64,000 nucleotides of DNA from CAYVQZ01 sp964453435 (GTDB lineage Bacteria; Abyssobacteria; SURF-5), in assembly GCA_964453435.1 (NCBI GenBank), contig CAYVQZ010000019.1, forward strand, positions 1 to 64,000, written 5' to 3'. Below the pieces are notes generated by a model. It was not told the DNA's origin, searched no databases, and saw only the letters and a program-made list of their open reading frames with translations. The position numbers and the translations under genes are program-made. Each line of letters starts with the position of its first letter. The first letter of the stretch is position 1. This document shows, one piece after another, positions 58,341 through 64,000 of this stretch.

Positions 58341-59741
58341 CTAGACAAAGTAATCAATCAAGTTGGTTTGAAGAGCCGGCACAGAAATGTCCTCGGGCTG
58401 TTCTGTTTCCGGTCCATGTCCCAATGTTGTCAAGGGCGGCGTTGTCACCCATTCCGGCTCTCCGTGAGCGGCATACCCCATGTCCTCGGCGAGGAGACTG
58501 AGTTGGGTGAATGCCAGGCCCTTTTCCGCCAGTCGCTGCTGAAGGTCGGCAAGATTATCCTGCATCACCTGTCGCACGATTTCGTTCTCCACCCGTATCT
58601 CGATGCGAATGTGCTCCTCAACGGATATCACGCGTATCATCATTCTTCCGAGAAACTCGGGCTTCAGGCTAACCTGCAACTCACCCGTTTCGGCTCGACA
58701 GGCGAGGCGAACACCCTGAACCACCTGGTCGAACACTTGCTCACCGGCCTGCCCCGCCCTGGTGGCAAAAGTTATCTCCGGCGGTTGATCGAGTGAGACC
58801 CGTTCCAAGACACCTGCGAACAAAGCATCGGGCAGGCTTGAGTTTGGGGAGTCAGCCGGTTTGTCAGGGTTGCTCCATCTCCAGAGGCCGTTTTCGAGGA
58901 ATGCCTTCGAACCGGCCGAGAGCATCGCAGACGCTGAATCATTCTGACCATTAGTCGCATCGGGTATCGCAGGGACCGGGATAAGGTCGTTCGCAGGCTG
59001 GAACGCAACAGTTTGCCCGCCTGAGGCGACGCTCTCAGTCGCCGTTTTCGCGAGTTCCAATTGCAAAAGTGTTTGTTGGGTGATTTCGCCCAATTGAACC
59101 GCTCTCTGCGCCCAATGCTCCGTCAGTCCTTCGCCTTTCTGAAATACGAACGCCGTTTCAAGATTGTTCGGTTTCGGTTCCACACCGAATTTGTTTCCCC
59201 GAACGTCTTGCGGGACGAAGATGTCCTCGAAAGGTAAACTCTCCGCCCAAGGAAGCGCCGTCGAAAATTTCCCATTATCGGCGGACATCCTTTCAACGAC
59301 CCTCTCAATCAGGCCTTGCGTCACTCGTTCCATCGAGTCGGGCGTATCGAATCGCGCGAAAAAACCCGAGGATTCGTATATACGCTCGGACAGGGAATAC
59401 CGTTGCTGAGGTATCTGCGTGACAAGCTCGGGGAAAGCTGCGGCTTCTTTACCGCTGAACCGCTCCGAATATTTGCGCAATACAGATCTGCTTCCCTCTC
59501 CGTGAACGAGAAAACCCGGCACATTCGATGTTGAGTCGGTGTTTTCATGACCCGCACGCCGAACCGGGAGCGCCTGAGAATCGTGCTCCTTCCTCTCTTG
59601 GAAAGCGTGTCTGAACACCCGTGCGAATGCGTGCCTGTCAGCGCCGGGAGGGCTGTTGGCTTTGACGGCATCCAAAAGCGCAATCGCCTTATCCGGGCTT
59701 GCCCGAGCTCCGCTCATTGAGAGCCCGTTCAAATTTTCCAT
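58341..59741 (-). CDS. fliK: flagellar hook-length control protein FliK
   Basis: A 466-residue secreted ruler protein. Only the C-terminal Flg_hook domain (about residues 345-440) is conserved: GELQVSLKPEFLGRMMIRV and MQDNLADLQQRLAEKGL. The first 330 residues are polar and variable, as usual. It stops hook growth and switches export specificity through FlhB. The start has a perfect AAAGGAGGTGAT Shine-Dalgarno sequence. Confidence 0.85.
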   Translation of the reverse strand: MENLNGLSMSGARASPDKAIALLDAVKANSPPGADRHAFARVFRHAFQERKEHDSQALPVRRAGHENTDSTSNVPGFLVHGEGSRSVLRKYSERFSGKEAAAFPELVTQIPQQRYSLSERIYESSGFFARFDTPDSMERVTQGLIERVVERMSADNGKFSTALPWAESLPFEDIFVPQDVRGNKFGVEPKPNNLETAFVFQKGEGLTEHWAQRAVQLGEITQQTLLQLELAKTATESVASGGQTVAFQPANDLIPVPAIPDATNGQNDSASAMLSAGSKAFLENGLWRWSNPDKPADSPNSSLPDALFAGVLERVSLDQPPEITFATRAGQAGEQVFDQVVQGVRLACRAETGELQVSLKPEFLGRMMIRVISVEEHIRIEIRVENEIVRQVMQDNLADLQQRLAEKGLAFTQLSLLAEDMGYAAHGEPEWVTTPPLTTLGHGPETEQPEDISVPALQTNLIDYFV

Positions 59742-59744
59742 TCC

Positions 59745-59756
59745 ATCACCTCCTTT
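59745..59756 (-). promoter_or_regulatory. full-length Shine-Dalgarno sequence of fliK
   Basis: AAAGGAGGTGAT on the minus strand matches the whole anti-Shine-Dalgarno end of 16S rRNA, three bases before the ATG. It is much stronger than those of the neighbouring genes. Confidence 0.8.
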
Positions 59757-59777
59757 CCTCGGAGATTCACGTATCCT

Positions 59778-60338
59778 CTAGTTCTCCGATACATCAATTT
59801 CGGGGAATATCATCTGACTCACGTCGGCGGCCTTTACGGGGTTCATGGATGCCATAATCTGGGCCGCTTGTCTTCTTCTCATTTGGAGCAAGATTTGGGC
59901 CACCGCGGAATCAGGAAGTTTTTCGAGTATGGCCGCAGCCTCGTCGGGCGGCATGCCTTCGTACATTTTGACAAGTTTTGTCGCTTCGTCCCCCCCGGAA
60001 GCAACCTCCATCTCTTCCGCGGCCTTGGTTTGCAGCGCTTTTAGCCGGTTTTCTAGTGCCTTCCTGTCGGCTTCGAGTTCCTTTTGTTGCAGCCGTATTC
60101 TTTCGGAGAGTTCTTGCAGTTTCCTGCTCTCCTCTCCGAGTTCGCGGTGCTTTTTTTGTAATGAGGCGCTCATCATTATCGGATCGGTCGGCGGCGCTTT
60201 CTCGGCTTTTTCAGCAACATCTTTTTTGATGAACAGAAACAGCGTTTCCCGCGTGAGGAGCTCCCGCCTGTGTAACATATAGGCGGAAACCCCCACAAAG
60301 ACCGCCACCAAGAGCAAAAGAAAGACCAACTGTTTCAA
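59778..60338 (-). CDS. motE: MotE-like flagellar protein with MgtE N-terminal domain
   Basis: A 186-residue protein. A single N-terminal membrane helix (residues 3-22) anchors it, a coiled coil covers residues 60-115, and the C-terminal MgtE_N-like helical domain has LVKMYEGMPPDEAAAILEKLPDS and RQAAQIMASMNPVKAADVSQ. Proteins of this layout, COG3334, lie between fliJ and fliK in many flagellar operons; in Rhizobium the relative MotE is a chaperone of MotC. Here the role may be a motor or export helper. It starts with TTG at 60338. Confidence 0.8.
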   Translation of the reverse strand: MKQLVFLLLLVAVFVGVSAYMLHRRELLTRETLFLFIKKDVAEKAEKAPPTDPIMMSASLQKKHRELGEESRKLQELSERIRLQQKELEADRKALENRLKALQTKAAEEMEVASGGDEATKLVKMYEGMPPDEAAAILEKLPDSAVAQILLQMRRRQAAQIMASMNPVKAADVSQMIFPEIDVSEN

Positions 60339-60389
60339 TTCCCGTCAACCTTCCGGCAGTGAATGAACCCGAGCCGCGTTCCTCCGCTC

Positions 60390-60869
60390 TCACCGCGGCG
60401 GTGGCGCATGGGAACGGCCATGAGTGGCCCTCTGAACAAATTTATTCACTCCGATTTCATCGAGAAGGGCCTGCTCCTTCCGAGCAAGGCCGCGGAAGAA
60501 CTCTTCGCGTTCTCGTTCGTCGAGTTTTTGGAGAATTTTGCGTTCCTTTTCGGCCTCAGTCAGCATCAATCGGAGTTTTTCCACACGGCTCGCGATTTCG
60601 CTTACCAAGTTTTCCTGACCTGCAATTGTTTTTCTGAGCTGTTGCAGATAGTGATGGCAACGCTGTACCTCTCCTGTATTTATTCTTTTTGCGGTCTGCT
60701 GAAGAACGAGTTCGCGCATGCACAGGGTCTCGCGTTCGCGCATATCCTCCAGCTTCTTCTCTTCCAAAAACAGGATTCTTTGGGCTCGGGCCGTCTTCGA
60801 TGCGAGGTCGTCGACAACAATTTTCTTGCTTTTCAGCACGCTCTCGAAGCGAAATTTGTATGCTTTCAT
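60390..60869 (-). CDS. fliJ: flagellar export protein FliJ
   Basis: A 159-residue, almost fully helical coiled-coil protein. FRFESVLKSKKIVVDDLASK at the start, with the Phe/Leu heptads, and ELVLQQTAKRINTGEV are typical. FliJ sits inside the FliI hexamer like the gamma stalk of F-ATPase and recycles export chaperones. It follows fliI by 12 bases. Confidence 0.82.
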   Translation of the reverse strand: MKAYKFRFESVLKSKKIVVDDLASKTARAQRILFLEEKKLEDMRERETLCMRELVLQQTAKRINTGEVQRCHHYLQQLRKTIAGQENLVSEIASRVEKLRLMLTEAEKERKILQKLDEREREEFFRGLARKEQALLDEIGVNKFVQRATHGRSHAPPPR

Positions 60870-60881
60870 CGTGGTGGATTT

Positions 60882-62231
60882 CTATTGACCGGGATTTGAC
60901 TGTTTTTCCGGTCTGTCCTTAAATATTTTTTCAAGCGCTTTCACGCTTTCGTCGAAATGCGCCTTTTCCTTTATGTCTTGCTGCAGGAACGCGTTGAGTT
61001 GGTTCACCTTTGACTGCGCGTAGTCGATTTTTGGGTTGCTGCCCTTGACATAAGCGCCGATGTTGATAAGGTCTTGGGCCTCGCGGTATGTGGCCAGCAT
61101 GTCCCGCGCGACATGGCTGAGATGAACTTGTTGCTCCGGGACGACATCCACCATGAGACGACTTACGCTGTCGAGTAAGTCGATGGCCGGGTAGTGACTC
61201 TGCGCCGCCAGCTTGCGTGAGAGCATGATGTGGCCGTCGAGGGTGGAGCGGGCGGCATCGGAAACCGGCTCGTTGAAGTCATCAGCTTCCACAAAGATCG
61301 TATATATTCCCGTAATACTGCCGGAGGGCGAGGTTCCCGCCCTTTCAAGCAACTTGGGGAGAAGCATAAAAACCGAAGGCGGATAGCCCTTGGTGGTGGG
61401 CGGTTCACCGACGGCCAGTCCGATTTCTCGCTGCGACATGGCGAAGCGAGTCAGCGAGTCCATCATCAACAGCACATCGTGTCCCAAATCCCGAAAGTAC
61501 TCGGCGATCGCGGTAGCCATGAAAGCGCCGTGCAGCCTGAGCAAAGCGGGCTGGTCGGAGGTCACGGCCACCACAACGGAGCGTTTGAGACCTTCTTCAC
61601 CGAGGTCTTTTTGCAGGAAATCCTTTACTTCTCTCCCGCGTTCTCCTATGAGACCAATCACGTTTATTTCGGCCTCGGTGTTGCGAGCAATCATTCCGAG
61701 CAAAACGCTTTTCCCCACCCCGCTGCCGGAAAATATGCCGAGTCTCTGGCCTTTTCCGCAGGTAAGGCAGGCATCTATAGCCCGTATGCCAAAAGGGAGC
61801 GGCTCCGTGATGCGGCGACGGTTCATCGGGTTTATCGGTTCGCCCATGATGGGATATTCATCCGCCGGGGTCAGCGGTCCTTTGCCGTCAATCGGCTGGG
61901 CGATGCCGTCGATTACGCGGCCGAGCATTTCGGGCCCCACGCGCATGGTCAATGGCCTGTCACACGCTTCCACCACGCTTCCGGGAGCAACGCCGCGAAT
62001 GTCGCCAAGCGGAATGAGCAGCGCTTTGCTGTCCCGAAATCCGACCACTTCGGCAAACGCTGGTTTTCTTCCATTTCCGGGATGGATCGTGCATACCTGA
62101 CCGAGTGAGAGGCCGGGGCTGGTCGATTCCACAATCAGTCCGGTTACGCGTGTGACTTTGCCGCACGTACGGATCAGGTCGACCTCCCCGATACGAGACC
62201 GCCACTGCTCGATTTCCGGCAACAAATTCAT
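60882..62231 (-). CDS. fliI: flagellum-specific ATPase FliI
   Basis: A 449-residue ATPase that powers flagellar export. GIFSGSGVGKSVLLGMIAR near residue 163 is the Walker A loop, VLLMMDSLTRFA near residue 245 the Walker B, and IGLIGERGREVKDFL the catalytic Glu region. SRKLAAQSHYPAIDLLDSVSRLM is the C-terminal family block. ATG 62231 overlaps the fliH stop by four bases; a frame extension of 32 codons lies inside fliH. Confidence 0.94.
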   Translation of the reverse strand: MNLLPEIEQWRSRIGEVDLIRTCGKVTRVTGLIVESTSPGLSLGQVCTIHPGNGRKPAFAEVVGFRDSKALLIPLGDIRGVAPGSVVEACDRPLTMRVGPEMLGRVIDGIAQPIDGKGPLTPADEYPIMGEPINPMNRRRITEPLPFGIRAIDACLTCGKGQRLGIFSGSGVGKSVLLGMIARNTEAEINVIGLIGERGREVKDFLQKDLGEEGLKRSVVVAVTSDQPALLRLHGAFMATAIAEYFRDLGHDVLLMMDSLTRFAMSQREIGLAVGEPPTTKGYPPSVFMLLPKLLERAGTSPSGSITGIYTIFVEADDFNEPVSDAARSTLDGHIMLSRKLAAQSHYPAIDLLDSVSRLMVDVVPEQQVHLSHVARDMLATYREAQDLINIGAYVKGSNPKIDYAQSKVNQLNAFLQQDIKEKAHFDESVKALEKIFKDRPEKQSNPGQ

Positions 62232-62977
62232 TTCTTCTCTATTTCTCCGTGTAGGGTTTTGCGGGCCGTCTCGATTTGCGAACTCGGTTGAGCGTCCACC
62301 CTGACGAGGGGTGTCTCGACGACGCATCCGCCAATCTCGATTTTCGGGTCGCTGATAACTTCGATTTTGTCGATCCCGTCAAACATACTTTTGAGCGCGG
62401 CCTTGTGCTTTTTCATCACTTCCTGATCGGAGGGATTGACCCTGATAATCAGTTTTTCGCGCTCAAGGATTTTATTGATGGCCTCTTGCGCCTGAGCGAT
62501 GACGATGGATGAATCCTTTTCGATTTCCCGGTGAATAATTTTTCCCGCCAACTCGGTGGCAAGCGCCGCGAGCCTGGGAGAAAGCATTTGCATCAGTTCG
62601 GATTCCCGGGCTTTCAATTCAGCAACGAGCGACTCGAGCACCCGCTTCGAGGTCTCGATCTCCTTCTCGATTTCCTTCTTCGCCAGCCCCAGCCCGTCCA
62701 AGCGGCCTTGCTCGCATTCCCGCTTCCTGATCTGCGCTGCCCGTGCCTCCGCTTCACTCAATATCTTCCGCGCTTTTCTCTTCGCATCCTCGATGAAATC
62801 CGCCGGGTCGGTTTCTTCCTTTGTTTGTTCCGTCTGAGGATTAGTTGCCCGTTGTTTGGAATCAACAGGGTTGCCCTCTTTCCTTTTCTCGGGAATCGAA
62901 AGAGCAAAGGGCTTTTTTACAAATTTTTTTGCCGAACCGAACAGTTCCGTATCTTCGGGTTTGATAATCTTAGACAA
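62228..62977 (-). CDS. fliH: flagellar assembly protein FliH
   Basis: A 249-residue regulator of FliI. Residues 55-130 form a charged helix with SEAEARAAQIRKRECEQGRLDGLGLAKKE, and the C-terminal domain has AGKIIHREIEKDSSIVIAQAQEAINKI and VNPSDQEVM, typical of FliH/YscL. It anchors FliI to the C-ring. It overlaps the stop of fliG by eight bases. Confidence 0.87.
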   Translation of the reverse strand: MSKIIKPEDTELFGSAKKFVKKPFALSIPEKRKEGNPVDSKQRATNPQTEQTKEETDPADFIEDAKRKARKILSEAEARAAQIRKRECEQGRLDGLGLAKKEIEKEIETSKRVLESLVAELKARESELMQMLSPRLAALATELAGKIIHREIEKDSSIVIAQAQEAINKILEREKLIIRVNPSDQEVMKKHKAALKSMFDGIDKIEVISDPKIEIGGCVVETPLVRVDAQPSSQIETARKTLHGEIEKK

Positions 62978-63983
62978 CGAGCTGATCCTCGTCTCCGCGG
63001 CCGATTATTACGATTTCACCGGCGTCTTCCAGACGTCGTATAACTTCGACGATGCGCATCTGGGCGCCCTCGACGTCGCGCAGGCGCACCGGTCCCATGT
63101 ACTCGATATCTTCCTTAATCATCTCGGCGGCCCGGTTCGACATGTTGCTGAAAATCTTGTTTTTTACTTCTTCATTTGCCGCTTTCAGAGCAAGAGAGAG
63201 GTCCCTGTTATCGATTTCTTTCAACGTTCTCTGTATGCCGGTATCGGTGACCATGACGATGTCGTCGAAAACAAACATAAGGCTTCTGACCTCGTTCGCG
63301 AGTTCGGAGTCCCGCTCGGCGAGTTTCGAAAGCACGTTTTTCTCGGTGGTCCGGTCTACACGGTTCAAAAGCTCGGCGACGTTTTTGACACCGCCGACCT
63401 TGGTCATCTCCGGCCGTATCACCGACGCCAGTTTCCGCTCAAGCACCATTTCGACGTCACGAATAATTTCGGGCGAAGTTTGTTCCATATTCGAAATGCG
63501 GTATATCACGTCGGTCTGCAATTCCTCCGGAAGCGAGGCGAGCACCATAGCCGCCACGCTGGGCGTAAGGTGCGCCAACACCAGGGCGATCGTCTGCGGA
63601 TGTTCGTCCTGAATGAAGTTGAGGATTTGGCCCGGGTCCGCCTTCCTCACGAATTCGAACGGAGTCTCCTTAATGGCGCTCTCAAGTTTGGAGAGTATAT
63701 CAGCGGCCTTTTCATTTCCGAGTGCCTTGTTGAGGGTTTCGCGCGCATAGTCCACGCCGCCGAAGGAAATAAAGTCCTTCGCCTGCGCCATTCGATAGAA
63801 TTCATCCAGCACTTGTCGTTTCAATTCCGGAGGTATGCTGCCGAGGCTCGCAATTTCGAATGTCAACTCTTCCAGAAGTTCGGGTTCCAGATGCTTCATA
63901 ATCTCAGACGACACTTCGCTTCCCAATGAGACCATAAGGATTGCCGCTTTTTGCTTGCCCGAAAGTTCGGATGAATCAACCAT
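62970..63983 (-). CDS. fliG: flagellar motor switch protein FliG
   Basis: A complete 337-residue C-ring protein. The N-terminal domain has LSGKQKAAILMVSLG, which binds FliF. The middle domain has IQDEHPQTIALVLAHL with the EHPQT motif that binds FliM. The C-terminal domain has LMFVFDDIVMVTDTGIQRTLKEIDNRDLSLALK, with the charged residues that touch MotA. The presence of an intact EHPQT motif implies that a FliM exists in the genome. The gene is the first flagellar gene in the window; fliF and others must lie beyond 64 kb. Confidence 0.95.
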   Translation of the reverse strand: MVDSSELSGKQKAAILMVSLGSEVSSEIMKHLEPELLEELTFEIASLGSIPPELKRQVLDEFYRMAQAKDFISFGGVDYARETLNKALGNEKAADILSKLESAIKETPFEFVRKADPGQILNFIQDEHPQTIALVLAHLTPSVAAMVLASLPEELQTDVIYRISNMEQTSPEIIRDVEMVLERKLASVIRPEMTKVGGVKNVAELLNRVDRTTEKNVLSKLAERDSELANEVRSLMFVFDDIVMVTDTGIQRTLKEIDNRDLSLALKAANEEVKNKIFSNMSNRAAEMIKEDIEYMGPVRLRDVEGAQMRIVEVIRRLEDAGEIVIIGRGDEDQLVV

Positions 63984-64000
63984 ACGGTATCTCTGCGGAA

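Noticed and set aside
1..64000. CRISPR array, tRNA, rRNA, prophage or integron
   Set aside because: No regularly spaced repeat arrays, no cloverleaf-forming segment I could support, no integrase, transposase or phage structural gene was found by reading both strands.

Overview
The window is a 64 kb stretch of a chromosome of about 55 percent GC. It is densely coded and carries no rRNA, tRNA, CRISPR array or phage gene that I can see. It looks like a motile, probably anaerobic or facultative bacterium with a fermentative glycolysis, a membrane-bound NADH dehydrogenase (complex I), a multisubunit Na+/H+ antiporter and a flagellum. The flagellar gene order (fliG-H-I-J-motE-fliK-flgD-TIGR02530-flgE-flbD-motA-B-fliL-N-O-P) is of the type found in deltaproteobacteria, Firmicutes and several candidate phyla. 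I cannot name the phylum from sequence alone; an uncultured lineage known from metagenomes is plausible.

Layout. 1-6.9 kb (+): a HAD phosphatase, a LOG-family phosphoribohydrolase, then a run of glycolytic genes: class II fructose-bisphosphate aldolase, 6-phosphofructokinase, pyruvate kinase and L-lactate dehydrogenase. 7.3-11.1 kb: a sugar-phosphate isomerase-like TIM barrel and an enoyl-CoA hydratase (+), then a cytidylate-kinase-like/BON fusion and a coiled-coil membrane protein (-). 11.1-12.2 kb: a gene-poor kilobase with a 38-residue membrane peptide, a 14-bp tandem repeat and a MITE-like element with 21-bp inverted ends. 12.2-18.0 kb (+): complete mrpABCDEFG. 18.3-24.7 kb: a flavoprotein related to alkyl-dihydroxyacetone-phosphate synthase, a nitroreductase, a tandem-domain glycosyltransferase, an FmdE-family protein and an ATP-grasp acyl-CoA synthetase subunit closed by a strong terminator. 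25.0-32.2 kb (-): four genes that look like a protein or cell-surface glycosylation unit, with a DPM1-like glycosyltransferase among three large polytopic proteins carrying TPR tails. 32.4-37.8 kb: an orphan glycyl-radical-enzyme activase, a PAS/GAF histidine kinase, tsaB and an O-methyltransferase.

37.8-50.5 kb (-): one long operon reading nuoB-C-D-E, a thiamine-diphosphate enzyme, nuoA-F-G-H-I-J-K-N, a zinc-ribbon TPR protein and the methyltransferase. nuoL and nuoM are not in it. 50.6-51.2 kb: a Nudix hydrolase with its own promoter. 51.3-64 kb (-): flagellar basal body, hook, motor and export genes from fliG to fliP, without fliM, and ending before fliQ/fliR/flhB/flhA.

How it works together: glycolysis to pyruvate and lactate produces or consumes NADH, complex I re-oxidises NADH and pumps ions, Mrp interconverts H+ and Na+ gradients, and the gradient drives the flagellar stator. 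Two families of short non-coding repeats sit between genes, and two copies of one family lie in inverted orientation on either side of the glycosylation unit. The points most worth following are the embedded thiamine-diphosphate gene and missing nuoL/nuoM in the nuo operon, the GT-C/TPR glycosylation unit, and the repeat elements.
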